Part shown: positions 1 through 11,746 of the stretch, piece after piece
Layout of the letters: each line of letters opens with the position of its first letter
Numbering within the stretch: position 1 is the stretch's first letter
Assembly: GCF_024199795.1 (NCBI RefSeq)
Contig: NZ_JANADK010000001.1
Span: 744,001 to 808,000 of the forward strand
Length of the DNA: 64,000 nucleotides
Direction: 5' to 3'
Source of the DNA: Bradyrhizobium sp. CCGB01
Lineage (GTDB): Bacteria > Pseudomonadota > Alphaproteobacteria > Rhizobiales > Xanthobacteraceae
Made by a program: the position numbers and the translations under genes
The notes under the pieces: model-generated
The model's input: the letters and a program-made list of their open reading frames with translations, nothing else
The model's database searches: none
Told to the model about the DNA's origin: nothing

Positions 1-417
1 ACGTCCGAGCACACCGTCGAACTTGGTCGCGTCCAGCGGCTCGCCGATCACGCCGGTGGAGGCCAGGAAGATTTCGCCCTCGCTGCAGCCGACCGCCTTG
101 GCCGCGATCTTCGCGGTCAGCGCGGTGGAGGCACGCCCGGTCTTGCCGGTGAAGGCATTGGCGTTGCCGGAATTCACCACCAGTGCGCGCGCCTTGCCGC
201 CCTTCAACTTGGCGCGGCACCATTCCACCGGCGCGGACGGGCATTTCGACTTGGTGAAGACGCCCGCGACCGCGGTGCCCTTATCCATCACCGCCAGCAG
301 CACGTCGGTGCGGTTCTTGTAGCGGATGCCGGCTTCGGCCGTCGCGAGACGGACGCCCGCGATCACGGGCATGTCGGGAACGGTTTTGGGGGCGAGCGGG
401 GAGACGGAGGAGGACAT
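1..417 (-). CDS. argJ: Glutamate N-acetyltransferase/amino-acid acetyltransferase ArgJ, N-terminal part
   Basis: This is the first 139 codons of a bifunctional ornithine acetyltransferase of arginine biosynthesis, which recycles the acetyl group from N-acetylornithine to glutamate. The gene runs off the left edge. The reading frame gives conserved family segments, including [17 protein letters not shown] and [10 protein letters not shown] stretches; the usual autocatalytic cleavage Thr would lie beyond the edge. The start is the ATG at 415-417, with GGAG-type sequence nearby absent or weak. It is followed at 520 by the parvulin gene on the same strand, which is transcribed toward argJ, so the two may be one operon. 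Confidence 0.88.
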   Translation of the reverse strand, partial: MSSSVSPLAPKTVPDMPVIAGVRLATAEAGIRYKNRTDVLLAVMDKGTAVAGVFTKSKCPSAPVEWCRAKLKGGKARALVVNSGNANAFTGKTGRASTALTAKIAAKAVGCSEGEIFLASTGVIGEPLDATKFDGVLGR

Positions 418-519
418 CGCGGGGCGCCTTGGTGAGGTCTGGATATGCAGATGGCCGGGCATTTGCCCGGCCATTGCGACGTTAGATACTATTGGCGTCC
501 GTGAAGTGACAGCGAATTC

Positions 520-1446
520 TTACTTCTTCGCAGGGGGCGCCATCTTGCTGTCGGCCGGCTTGGCGTCGGTCTTGGCCGCGTCGGCCGGCTTGGCATCCGC
601 CGCCGGCTGGTCCAGCCGCTCGACCTTGGCCTCCGCGCGCAGCTTGGCGACGTAGTCGGCCTGGGCCTTGCGGGTGACGTACTGCTCGATCTGCGCCTTG
701 ACCTGCTCGAAGTCCGGCGCCTTGCGGTTGCGCTTTTCCTCGACCTTGATGATGTGCCAGCCGAACTGCGACTTCACGGGGTCGGAGATCTTGCCCGGCT
801 CCAGCGCGAAGGCGACCGCCGAGAATTCCGGCACCATCTGTTCCTTGGTGAAGAAGCCGAGGTCGCCGCCATCGGCCGAGCCCGGATCCTTGGACTTCTT
901 CTTGGCGAGCTCGGCGAAATCGGCGCCCTTGTCGAGCTCGGCCTTCACCGCCTTGGCCTCATCCTCGGTCTCGACCAGGATGTGGCGGGCGCGGACCTCC
1001 TGCTCGCCGGTGATCTGCTTGGAGGCCTCCTCATAGACCTTCTTCATGGCGTCGGGGGTGGTGGCGGCCTTGCCCTCGCCCGCGAGCAGGCTGTCCATCA
1101 GCAGGCGGTTGCGGGCGAACGCCAGGCGCTTCTTGAACTCCTCGCTGTCGGCGACCTTCTTGTCCTCGGCGGCCTTGCCGACGATCTTCATGTCGATCAG
1201 GAACGACAGGACGTTCTCGTCCTTGGTCGCCGGGTCCATCTGGGCGAGGCTCGGTCCGAGTTCCTCCTCGGCCATGGCGACGTCGCTCTTCCTGATTTCC
1301 GCGCCATTGACCTTCGCCAGCACCGGATCGTCAGCGGCCCGGAGCGGGCCCGCAAACGCCAGGGTCAGCGCCAGAGCGAGGCTGCCAGCCAGGGCGGACG
1401 CATAGCGGAAACGCTGGCCGGTGATTACCGGGAACGAGGTGGTCAT
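520..1446 (-). CDS. Exported parvulin-type peptidyl-prolyl cis-trans isomerase
   Basis: A 309-residue foldase that should act in the periplasm on proteins exported by Sec. It has an N-terminal signal peptide (residues about 1-35), a SurA/PrsA-like N-terminal region, and a parvulin rotamase domain around residues 150-255 that begins with the typical VRARHILV segment and ends with FGWHIIKVE. The tail is rich in Ala, Lys, Asp and Pro. The start at 1446 is chosen because AAGGA lies six bases upstream and it leaves a clean signal peptide; a longer frame reaches 1494. It sits between argJ and a divergent secA, an arrangement that fits a role in handling secreted proteins. Confidence 0.9.
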   Translation of the reverse strand: MTTSFPVITGQRFRYASALAGSLALALTLAFAGPLRAADDPVLAKVNGAEIRKSDVAMAEEELGPSLAQMDPATKDENVLSFLIDMKIVGKAAEDKKVADSEEFKKRLAFARNRLLMDSLLAGEGKAATTPDAMKKVYEEASKQITGEQEVRARHILVETEDEAKAVKAELDKGADFAELAKKKSKDPGSADGGDLGFFTKEQMVPEFSAVAFALEPGKISDPVKSQFGWHIIKVEEKRNRKAPDFEQVKAQIEQYVTRKAQADYVAKLRAEAKVERLDQPAADAKPADAAKTDAKPADSKMAPPAKK

Positions 1447-1799
1447 GGAAAATCCTTTTGTTGAAGCAGGGGGCTGCTCGAGCGGGGCGGACACTCGCCC
1501 AATTCAGGGGGGCTTGGCAACGCGAAAAGTCTGTCAAAATGATGAATTAGCCGCAATGCGCCCGCCGTTGACAAGGCCCTGACCGGGCCATATCTCTGCC
1601 CGGTCGCGACCATGGCGATGGCGTTTATTTTGCTGCGTTTTTGGCCGTTGAACCCAGACTTGCCCAATTCCCACCCATATGGCGGATGACCCCCGCAGTC
1701 CGGGCTCTGGCGCCATCAGGCGTCACGGTGAGTTGATAGGCAGGCGGGTGACAACTTCTTGGCTGCACCGCGGTTAAATCGCGAACACAGGAACTAGGC
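1447..1799. promoter_or_regulatory. Divergent spacer between the parvulin gene and secA
   Basis: This 353-base gap must hold the promoters for the foldase gene (leftward) and secA (rightward). Several short frames cross it on the minus strand, but none has recognisable protein features. I see no convincing sigma-70 pair, riboswitch or repeat. Confidence 0.4.
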
Positions 1800-4640
<2,841 letters not shown>

Positions 4641-4688
4641 CGCTTAGCTACGCGGTCGAGGCGCAACGTCGGTGTTTCACGCTCCAAT

Positions 4689-4977
4689 GTCGTCGCCCGG
4701 TTTAACCGGGCGACCCGGTACGCCGCGGCCCCTCGGCTCAATCACAACTGTCTCTGGAATGCTGGATCGCCCGATCAAATCGGGCGATGACAGGCGAATG
4801 TGTGGTGCGCAACTGCCACCACACCGTCGTCCCTGCGAACGCAGGGACCCGTACCGCGCAATCTATCGACGACGCGCAGTCGTCGTACCGCGCGAGACAG
4901 CGCAACTACCAATCTTTGAAACAACCACGGCCTGTGGTTATGGATCCCGGATCTGCGCTTCGCTTGTCCGGGACGAC
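4689..4977. repeat. Two palindromic intergenic repeat elements downstream of secA
   Basis: The 366-base gap after secA has no gene. It carries a GTCGCCCGG...CCGGGCGA element (about 4689-4795, related to one at 43047-43217) and an element starting CGTCGTCCCTGCGAACGCAG at 4825 whose copies recur at 16.4, 24.9 and 30.4 kb. Both can fold into hairpins. They are typical dispersed chromosomal palindromes. Confidence 0.7.
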
Positions 4978-5006
4978 GTGCTGAGAGGGCCGCGCGAAGC
5001 CGCCAC

Positions 5007-5465
5007 TCAATTCGAGCTGTCGATCAGGCTCTCCAAGAGCCGCTTCAATTCGCTCGTCGACTTGTCGCCGTAGCTCTCCAGGATGTGCTCCTCCTGGTCC
5101 ACCGCGAGCGAGTTGAGCTTCTTGCACAGCACCTTGCCGCGGTCGGAGATGAACATCAGCACCTTGCGGCGGTCGTTCGGGTCCTGCACGCGATAGACCA
5201 GCGTGTCGGAGACCATGCGGTCGATCATCTTGGTCAGCGTCGGATGGTTGAGCAGCACGGCGTCCGCGAGTTCGCCCATCGAATGGCCGCTGCCATCGGA
5301 GAGAACCTTGAGGATGCGCCATTGCTCGACGGGCACGCCCTCCTTGCTCAACCGTAGTTCGAGCTGCCGGTTGATCTCCCGGTTTGCTTGCGCGAGCAGG
5401 TAGGCGAGGTGTTCGGTGATCGGAGAGTTCGGTTTTGCCACGGCTAAGACTTCGTCTTGACCCAA
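5007..5465 (-). CDS. MarR family transcriptional regulator
   Basis: A 152-residue winged-helix regulator. The sequence runs through a dimerisation helix, a helix-turn-helix around residues 55-85 (MGELADAVLLNHPTLTKMID) and a wing containing DPNDRRKV, the conserved D-x-R-x motif of MarR proteins. It is divergent from the AmiC-like/amidase/ABC cluster across an AT-rich spacer that contains a palindrome at 5516-5527, so it most likely represses that cluster and itself and responds to an amide or its product. The ligand is unknown. Confidence 0.88.
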   Translation of the reverse strand: MGQDEVLAVAKPNSPITEHLAYLLAQANREINRQLELRLSKEGVPVEQWRILKVLSDGSGHSMGELADAVLLNHPTLTKMIDRMVSDTLVYRVQDPNDRRKVLMFISDRGKVLCKKLNSLAVDQEEHILESYGDKSTSELKRLLESLIDSSN

Positions 5466-5515
5466 ATGAGTGAATGTCTTGCAATCAATGCTGCATCTAT
5501 ATGCACTTCAATTGT

Positions 5516-5527
5516 TGAATATTCAAT
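5516..5527. promoter_or_regulatory. Candidate MarR operator, palindrome TTGAATATTCAA
   Basis: A perfect 12-base palindrome lies in the AT-rich spacer between the divergent MarR and AmiC-like genes. Close to it (5531-5540) is the decamer TTTCAAAATA, which recurs in front of the amidase at 6840-6849. Position and symmetry fit a repressor site; no binding is shown. Confidence 0.45.
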
Positions 5528-5619
5528 ATTTTCAAAATAGGATATTGCCCAACAAAAGGGCGGATGCCGCGGTCGCCCGAAGAATGTGCTTTCAAGTCTG
5601 GTGCCAGACAGGAGTAGGC

Positions 5620-6810
5620 GTGCGCACGACGGTGAACTTCCCGGCTCACGGCGGCCCGGCGTTGCCGCCGTTCATGCTGCTCAGGAATCTGTCGTCATCG
5701 GCGGCTGATGCCGATGGAGCGTTGTCGCCGGGCGATCACGCCTTCCTGAGGCGGCGCGGCGCCAACAAGCTGCGCATCGGCGGATTCATCTGCTGCACCG
5801 GATCGCCGGGGGTCTGGGGCCCCTGCGCGACGAACAGCGCGCAGCTCGCGGTCGCCGAGATCAACAAGCGGGGCGGCATCCTTGGCCGCGAGATCGAGCT
5901 TTCGATCTACGACGCCGGCGGACCGCTCGACGAGGTCCTGAACCGCGCCGAGCAGGCGATCGCTTTCGACGAGCTCGATCTCATCGTCGGGCTGCACACC
6001 AGCGCGATCCGCGTCGGCTTGCGCGACGTCACCACGCGCCACCGCATTCCCTACATCTACACGCCCGTCTACGAGGGCGGCGAGCGCACGCCCGGCGTGA
6101 TGGCGATCGGCGAGACGCCGCGCTGGCAGAGCCGGCCGTCGATCCACTGGCTTGCCGACGTCAAGAAGGCGTCGCGCTGGTACCTGATCGGCAGCGACTA
6201 TGTCTGGCCCTGGCAATCGCACCGCGCCGTGAAGAACTACATCAGGGAAACCGGCGGCCATGTCGTCGGCGAAGAGTTCGTTCCCCTCGGCGAGGACAAT
6301 CACGAGCCGCATCTGGCGCGCATCCGTGCCGCGAGGCCCGACGTCGTGCTGATCTCGCTGATCGGCACCGACAGCATCACCTTCAACCGTGCTTTCGGTG
6401 AATGCGGCCTCGGCGCCACGACGTTGCGGCTGGCCGGCGCCATGGACGAGACCGTGCTGCTCGGCATTGGCGCCGACAACAGCGAGAACATGTTCTGCGC
6501 GTCCGGCTATTTCTCCTGGATCGGCTCGCGGGCCAATGACGACTTCCAGATCCGCTATCGCGCGATGTTCGGGCCGAACGCCCCGCCGATCGGCTCACTC
6601 GGCCAGTCCAGCTATGAAGGCCTGCGTTTCCTCGAAGCCGTGGCGAAAAAGGCCGGTTCGCTGGCGATGGCGCCGATGCTCGCGGCGGGCCGCAACATCG
6701 TTTACGGCGGCGCGCGCGGCCCGGTCGTCGTTCGCAACGGTCACGCCCGGATGCAGATGTATCTCGCCGAGGCCGACGGCCTCGACTTCAAGCTGATCAA
6801 GCCGGTCTGA
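5620..6810 (+). CDS. AmiC-like amide-binding protein, probably cytoplasmic
   Basis: A 396-residue periplasmic-binding-protein-fold protein of the AmiC/FmdD/UrtA type, with the family segments NSAQLAVAEINKRGGILGR and YVWPWQSHRAVK. The GTG at 5620 is chosen because AGGAG sits five bases upstream; a longer frame begins at 5470. Neither start gives a signal peptide, unlike the binding protein at 9428, so this protein should remain in the cytoplasm. In Pseudomonas, AmiC is a cytoplasmic amide sensor that controls the amidase operon through AmiR; no AmiR (ANTAR) gene is seen here. It is first in the amidase/ABC cluster. It could instead be a binding protein with an unrecognised export signal. Confidence 0.75.
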   Translation: MRTTVNFPAHGGPALPPFMLLRNLSSSAADADGALSPGDHAFLRRRGANKLRIGGFICCTGSPGVWGPCATNSAQLAVAEINKRGGILGREIELSIYDAGGPLDEVLNRAEQAIAFDELDLIVGLHTSAIRVGLRDVTTRHRIPYIYTPVYEGGERTPGVMAIGETPRWQSRPSIHWLADVKKASRWYLIGSDYVWPWQSHRAVKNYIRETGGHVVGEEFVPLGEDNHEPHLARIRAARPDVVLISLIGTDSITFNRAFGECGLGATTLRLAGAMDETVLLGIGADNSENMFCASGYFSWIGSRANDDFQIRYRAMFGPNAPPIGSLGQSSYEGLRFLEAVAKKAGSLAMAPMLAAGRNIVYGGARGPVVVRNGHARMQMYLAEADGLDFKLIKPV

Positions 6811-6839
6811 GCTTGCCGCGGCAATCCGGACAGGCCGCA

Positions 6840-6859
6840 TTTCAAAATAATACTTGAAA
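6840..6859. promoter_or_regulatory. Inverted repeat TTTCAA-N8-TTGAAA upstream of the amidase
   Basis: This inverted repeat lies in the AT-rich 152-base gap between the AmiC-like gene and the amidase. Its left half belongs to the decamer TTTCAAAATA also present at 5531-5540, in front of the first gene of the cluster. It suggests a second promoter under the same regulator. Confidence 0.4.
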
Positions 6860-6962
6860 AGGAAAATATTTCCGTTTTGAATGTTTCGACAGGGTCGCCG
6901 CGCGCGTCGCGCGAGTCGCGGCGGCGCGCAGCGACCGTTCAAAGAAACTTCAGGAGAGCGCC

Positions 6963-8477
6963 GTGACAGTTGTCCTTCCCACGCCAGCCCAGCTTCGCAG
7001 TGTCGCCGAGCAGTGCGGCCTTTCGCTCACCGACGACGACGTCGCCTCGTTCCGTGGCCTGATGCAGGGCTCGATCGAAGCCTACAATCTCGTCGGCGCG
7101 ATGCCGGATGAAGTGCCGGTGGTCAAATATCCGCGCACGCCGGGCTATCAGCCGTCGGCGGAGGAAAACCCCCGCAACGCCTGGTACCGCAAATCGACCG
7201 TGAAGGGCGCCGCCAGCGGCAAGCTCAAGGGCAAGACCGTCGCGCTGAAAGACAACATCATGCTGGCCGGCGTTCCCATGATGAACGGCTCGACGACGCT
7301 CGAAGGCTACGTTCCCGATTTCGACGCCACCATCGTCACGCGCATGCTGGACGCCGGTGCCGAGATCAAGGGCAAGGTGCATTGCGAATCCTTCTGCATG
7401 TCGGGCGGCAGCCACACCAATGCGGCGGGTGCCGTCCATAATCCCTACAAGATGGGCTATTCGGCCGGAGGTTCGTCCTCGGGCAGCGGCGTCGTCGTTG
7501 CGCTCGGCGAGGTCGACATGGCGATTGGCGGCGACCAGGGCGGCTCGATCCGTATGCCGTCCTCGTTCTGCGGCACCTACGGCATGAAGCCGACCTGGGG
7601 CCTCGTGCCCTACACCGGCATCATGCCGATCGAGATCTTCGTCGATCACACCGGCCCGATGACCGCGACCGTCGCCGACAACGCATTGCTGCTCGAAGTG
7701 CTCGCCGGCGACGACGGCTACGATCCGCGCATCAAGGCGCCGAAGGTCGAGGAGTACACCAAGGCGCTCGGCCAGGGCGTGAAGGGCATGAAGATCGGCA
7801 TCCTCAAGGAAGGTTTTGAGCAGCCGACCGCGGAGGCCGCTGTCAATGAGAGCGTCCGCGAGGCCGCCAAGCGCTTCAAGGATTTGGGTGCGACGGTCGA
7901 GACCGTCTCGATCCCGATGCATCTCGTCGGTCCCGCGATCTGGACCCCGATCGGCACGGAGGGCATGACCCAGACCATGATGTACGGCGACGGCTACGGC
8001 CTGTCCCGTGCCGATCTCTACTCGACCTCGCTGATGGATTTCCACCGCGGCTGGCGCCGGCAGGCGGACTCGCTGTCCGAGACGACAAAGCTGTTCCTGA
8101 TGCTCGGCACCTACATCAACAACACTTTCGGTCCCCGCTATTACGGCAAGGCGCTCAACATCTCGCGACGCCTGACCGCGGCCTATGACAAGGCGTTCGG
8201 CGACTACGACCTGCTGCTGCTGCCGACCACGCCGATGAAGGCAACCAAGCTGCCGGAGCCCACCGCCAGCCGCGAGGACTATGTCGCCCGCGCGCTGGAG
8301 ATGATCTCCAACACCGCGCCGTTCGACATCACCCATCATCCCGCGATGTCGCTGCCCTGCGGCATGGTCGACGGCCTGCCGGTCGGCCTGATGCTGGTCG
8401 GCCGCATGTTCGAGGAATCCACCATCTACCGCGCCGCGCATGCCTTCGAGCAGATCGGCGACTGGAAGAAGATGTGA
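6963..8477 (+). CDS. Amidase of the amidase-signature family
   Basis: A 504-residue hydrolase of the Ser-cisSer-Lys amidase-signature family. The catalytic lysine is in VALKDN (K96), the Gly/Ser-rich signature is at about 166-175 (GGSSSG, cis-Ser S171), and the nucleophile is in GGDQGGSIR (S195). The protein resembles the amidases that follow nitrile hydratase, which hydrolyse simple amides to acid and ammonia. The GTG start has AGGAG seven bases upstream. With an amide-type importer directly downstream, the pathway is probably uptake of a short amide or urea-like compound as a nitrogen source. Confidence 0.9.
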   Translation: MTVVLPTPAQLRSVAEQCGLSLTDDDVASFRGLMQGSIEAYNLVGAMPDEVPVVKYPRTPGYQPSAEENPRNAWYRKSTVKGAASGKLKGKTVALKDNIMLAGVPMMNGSTTLEGYVPDFDATIVTRMLDAGAEIKGKVHCESFCMSGGSHTNAAGAVHNPYKMGYSAGGSSSGSGVVVALGEVDMAIGGDQGGSIRMPSSFCGTYGMKPTWGLVPYTGIMPIEIFVDHTGPMTATVADNALLLEVLAGDDGYDPRIKAPKVEEYTKALGQGVKGMKIGILKEGFEQPTAEAAVNESVREAAKRFKDLGATVETVSIPMHLVGPAIWTPIGTEGMTQTMMYGDGYGLSRADLYSTSLMDFHRGWRRQADSLSETTKLFLMLGTYINNTFGPRYYGKALNISRRLTAAYDKAFGDYDLLLLPTTPMKATKLPEPTASREDYVARALEMISNTAPFDITHHPAMSLPCGMVDGLPVGLMLVGRMFEESTIYRAAHAFEQIGDWKKM

Positions 8478-8521
8478 GCGAGGCATTGATGCAGACGGAC
8501 GGGACGCGTCAGAACTGGAAT

Positions 8522-8564
8522 CCAGAGCCCTGTTCCGATCCCGTCGGAACGGGAAAGGCTCTGG
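8522..8564 (+). promoter_or_regulatory. Stem-loop in front of the LivH-type permease gene
   Basis: CCAGAGCC (8522-8529) pairs with GGCTCTGG (8557-8564), and GTTCCG (8532-8537) with CGGAAC (8545-8550). The right arm includes the only AAAGG-like ribosome-binding sequence before the permease ATG at 8568, so folding could limit its translation. The flank GACGCGTCAGAAC resembles a piece of the repeat at 19748-19812, so this may also be a decayed repeat. Confidence 0.5.
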
Positions 8565-8567
8565 CGC

Positions 8568-9425
8568 ATGGCTAACGCGTTCGTCGCGGCGTTCGAGATC
8601 CTGAGCTTTGGCGCGATCATCGTCCTGATCGTGCTGGGGCTCGGGATCATCGCCAGCATGATGGGCATCTTCAACTTCGCGCAAGGCGAGTTCGTCCTGC
8701 TCGGGGCCTACATCACCTATCTCGCCTACGCCAAGGGCCTGCCGATCTGGGCCGGCATGCTCGCGGCGCCGGTCGTGGTCGGGGCGCTCGGCTTCGTGCT
8801 GGAGGCGCTGATCATCCGCCGCTTCTACGCCGCGCCGATCGTGGCGATGCTCGGCACCTACGCGCTCGGGCTGATCATCCGCGAGGCCGTGCGCGGGCTG
8901 ATCGGCGGCTTCTATCTCACCGTGCCCGAGCCGATTGGCGGCTCGATCGACATCGGTACGATCCATATCTCGGCCTGGCGCTTCACCATCATCGTCATCA
9001 CGCTGCTGGTGATGGCGGGCTGCTATCTCCTGCTGTCGCGCACGAGCTTTGGCCTGCGCATGCGCGCCACGCTGGAGAACCCGTCGCTGGCGCGTGCCTC
9101 AGGCATTTCGACGCCCTTGATGTACGGCGCCACGTTTGCCTTTGGGTCAGCGCTCGCCGGCCTTGCCGGTGCGCTGATCGTGCCGGTGTTCAGCCTCTAC
9201 GCCGATCTCGGCCTGCGCTTCCTGATCCAGGGCTTCGTCGCGGTGATGGTTGGCGGCGTCGGCTCCTTCATCGGACCGGTCGCGGGCGCCGGCGTCATCG
9301 GCACGCTCAGCGCCGCGCTGCCATGGGTGATGGCGCCCGTCGTCGCCGACGTCCTCGTCTTCGTGCTCGCCATTGTCTTCATCAAATTTCGGCCACAGGG
9401 CCTCATCGCTGGAAAAGGGGTTTAG
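8568..9425 (+). CDS. ABC transporter permease, LivH/UrtB type
   Basis: A 285-residue inner-membrane permease with about eight hydrophobic segments. The family signature MMGIFNFAQGEFVLLGAY near residue 30 and the cytoplasmic coupling segment GLRMRATLENPSLARASGI near residue 165 are clear. It should pair with the LivM-type permease at 10652 and the two ATPases downstream to import an amide, urea-like compound or amino acid. The next gene begins two bases after the stop. Confidence 0.9.
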   Translation: MANAFVAAFEILSFGAIIVLIVLGLGIIASMMGIFNFAQGEFVLLGAYITYLAYAKGLPIWAGMLAAPVVVGALGFVLEALIIRRFYAAPIVAMLGTYALGLIIREAVRGLIGGFYLTVPEPIGGSIDIGTIHISAWRFTIIVITLLVMAGCYLLLSRTSFGLRMRATLENPSLARASGISTPLMYGATFAFGSALAGLAGALIVPVFSLYADLGLRFLIQGFVAVMVGGVGSFIGPVAGAGVIGTLSAALPWVMAPVVADVLVFVLAIVFIKFRPQGLIAGKGV

Positions 9426-9427
9426 TC

Positions 9428-10645
9428 ATGTTCGATCGTACTCAACTTTCACGTCGCCGCTTCCTGTCCAACCTTGCGTTCACCACCGGTGCGGTCGCGA
9501 CCGGCGTCGGCAGCTGGGTGATCCCGGCGCCGTGGGCCAATGCGGCGGAAGGCCCGATCAAGGTCGGCATCGCCACCGACCTGACCGGCCCGATCGCCTA
9601 TGCCGGCAATGCCGACGCCAACGTCGCAAAGATGGTGATCAAGGAGATCAACGCGGCGGGCGGCCTGCTCGGCCGCCCGCTCGAGCTCTTCATCGAGGAC
9701 ACCGCCTCCAATGAATCCGTCGCCGTCGGCAACGTCCGCAAACTGATCCAGCGCGACAAGGTCGACATGGTGCTTGGCGGCATCACCTCGTCGATGCGCA
9801 ACGCGATCAAGGACCCGATCGTGGCACGCGGCAAGACGCTCTACATCTATCCGCAGCTCTACGAGGGCAAGGAGTGCACACCCTATCTGTTCTGCACCGG
9901 GCCGACCCCGGCGCAGCAGTGCGACGAGTTCATCCCCTGGCTGATCAAGAACGGCGGCAAGAAGTTCGCGCTGCCCAGCGCCAACTATGTCTGGCCGCAC
10001 ACGCTCAACGTCTATGCCCGCAAGGTGATCGAGGCGAACGGCGGCGAGGTCGTGTTCGAGGAATATTACCCGCTCGACCAGGTCGATTTCTCCGCGACCG
10101 TCAACCGCATCGTCTCCAACAAGGTCGACGTCGTCTTCAACACCGTCATCCCGCCGGGCGTCGGTCCGTTCTTCAAGCAGCTCTATGAAGCCGGCTTCCT
10201 CAAGAACGGCGGGCGTCTGGCTTGCGTCTACTATGACGAGAACACGCTCAACATCAATCAGGCCGCCGAGATCGAAGGGCTCGCAAGCTGTCTCGATTAC
10301 TTCAAGGTGCTGACCAAGGAGAACCCGTTCGACGCGAAGATCCAGGCGGCCTACGAGAAGGACTTTCCGGGCAACTTCCTGTTCGCCGCGGGCAGCGCTG
10401 CCACCGGCACCTATCGCGGCCTCAAGCTGTGGGAGGCCGCCGTCAAGGAAGCCGGCAAGATCGACCGCGAGTCCGTCGCCGCCGCGCTTGATCACGCCAA
10501 GATCGCCGAAGGCCCGGGCGGACCGGCCGAGATGGTGCCGGGCAAGCGGCACTGCAAGATGAAGATGTACACCGCGGTCGCCAAGGGCGGGAACTACGAG
10601 ATCGTCGCGCGCAGCGAGGGTCTGGTCGATCCCAAGGAATGCTGA
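9428..10645 (+). CDS. ABC transporter substrate-binding protein, Tat-exported
   Basis: A 405-residue periplasmic binding protein of the urea/amide type. The N-terminus carries a twin-arginine signal (SRRRFLSN) followed by a hydrophobic stretch and an ANA cleavage site near residue 39. The mature part begins PIKVGIATDLTGPIAYAG and has the family segments INAAGGLLGRPLEL and NYVWPHTLNVYARK. The use of Tat instead of Sec suggests folding before export. It supplies ligand to the permeases on both sides. Confidence 0.92.
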   Translation: MFDRTQLSRRRFLSNLAFTTGAVATGVGSWVIPAPWANAAEGPIKVGIATDLTGPIAYAGNADANVAKMVIKEINAAGGLLGRPLELFIEDTASNESVAVGNVRKLIQRDKVDMVLGGITSSMRNAIKDPIVARGKTLYIYPQLYEGKECTPYLFCTGPTPAQQCDEFIPWLIKNGGKKFALPSANYVWPHTLNVYARKVIEANGGEVVFEEYYPLDQVDFSATVNRIVSNKVDVVFNTVIPPGVGPFFKQLYEAGFLKNGGRLACVYYDENTLNINQAAEIEGLASCLDYFKVLTKENPFDAKIQAAYEKDFPGNFLFAAGSAATGTYRGLKLWEAAVKEAGKIDRESVAAALDHAKIAEGPGGPAEMVPGKRHCKMKMYTAVAKGGNYEIVARSEGLVDPKEC

Positions 10646-10651
10646 GGCGGA

Positions 10652-11746
10652 ATGCCGAAGTCGATGAGTGTGGTAAGAGAAGCCATCGCAGGCGACGAAG
10701 CGGACGATGCGATGGTTGAACGCGTGGCAGCGGGACAGGCCAAGAAGCAAGTCAAGGCAGGACGAAAAGTCCTGCCGATCGTGGAGGGCGTCGTGCTCGT
10801 CGCGGCGCTGCTCGCGCCGCTGGTGCTGCAGGACTATCTTACGGTGTTCGCGACCCGCGTGATCATCCTCGCGCTGTTCGCGCTGTCGTTCGATCTGGTC
10901 TGGGGCTATGCCGGCATCATGAGCTTCGGTCAGGCCCTGTTCTTCGGTTCGGCCGGCTATGGTGTCGCGCTGCTCGCGCGCGATTTGAACATCACCAACA
11001 TCCTGCTGGTGCTTCCCGCCGGGACGCTGATCGGCCTGACCTTCGCGCTGCTGCTCGGCGGCTTCCTGCTGCTCGGGCGGCATCCCTCCAGCGTGATCTT
11101 CGTGTCGCTGGGCACGCTCACCGGCTCCTACGCGGCCGATCGCCTCGCGCGCGGCTGGTACTATCTCGGCGGCCAGAACGGCATTCCCTCGATCGCGCCG
11201 ATGTCGATCGGTGGCTACGAGTTCACGGAAGGGCCGGCCTTCTACTATCTCGTGCTCGGCATCCTTGTCGTGGTCTACCTGCTCTGCCGCTTCCTGGTGC
11301 GTTCGCAGTTCGGGCTGGCGCTCGCGGGCCTGCGCGAGAACGAGCAGCGCATCGCCTTCTTCGGCTACAAGGCGCAGCATCTAAAGGCGATCATCTTCGC
11401 GATCGGCGGCGCCATCGCAGGCCTAGCCGGCAGCCTCTATGCCTTCCACGAAGGGTTCGTCTGGCCCAATATGGTCGGCGTCGTGGTCTCGACCCAGGTC
11501 GTGCTCTATGTGCTGTTCGGCGGTTCCGGCACGCTGATCGGCGCCGTCATCGGCACTGTGATCGTCGAGGGCGTCAGCTTCTGGCTGTCGGACAATTATC
11601 GCGACATCTGGCCGATCATTCTGGGCTTGCTGCTGTTGCTCGTGATCCTGTTCCGTCCGCTCGGCCTGATCAGTTTTGTGCTCGGCGAACGCGAGCGGGT
11701 CGGCAGCTTCGGCGCGAAAGCCAGGGAGAAGCGTGATGCTCCTTGA
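10652..11746 (+). CDS. ABC transporter permease, LivM/UrtC type
   Basis: A 364-residue permease. The first 45 residues are hydrophilic; then come about nine hydrophobic segments with the LivM signature SFDLVWGYAGIMSFGQALFF and the loop ALAGLRENEQRIAFFGY. It starts six bases after the binding-protein stop and overlaps the next ATPase gene by 11 bases, indicating translational coupling in one operon. Confidence 0.9.
   Translation: MPKSMSVVREAIAGDEADDAMVERVAAGQAKKQVKAGRKVLPIVEGVVLVAALLAPLVLQDYLTVFATRVIILALFALSFDLVWGYAGIMSFGQALFFGSAGYGVALLARDLNITNILLVLPAGTLIGLTFALLLGGFLLLGRHPSSVIFVSLGTLTGSYAADRLARGWYYLGGQNGIPSIAPMSIGGYEFTEGPAFYYLVLGILVVVYLLCRFLVRSQFGLALAGLRENEQRIAFFGYKAQHLKAIIFAIGGAIAGLAGSLYAFHEGFVWPNMVGVVVSTQVVLYVLFGGSGTLIGAVIGTVIVEGVSFWLSDNYRDIWPIILGLLLLLVILFRPLGLISFVLGERERVGSFGAKAREKRDAP

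Noticed and set aside
6939..8966. A 675-residue minus-strand frame opposite the amidase and permease
   Set aside because: It crosses two well-supported genes and shows no domain.
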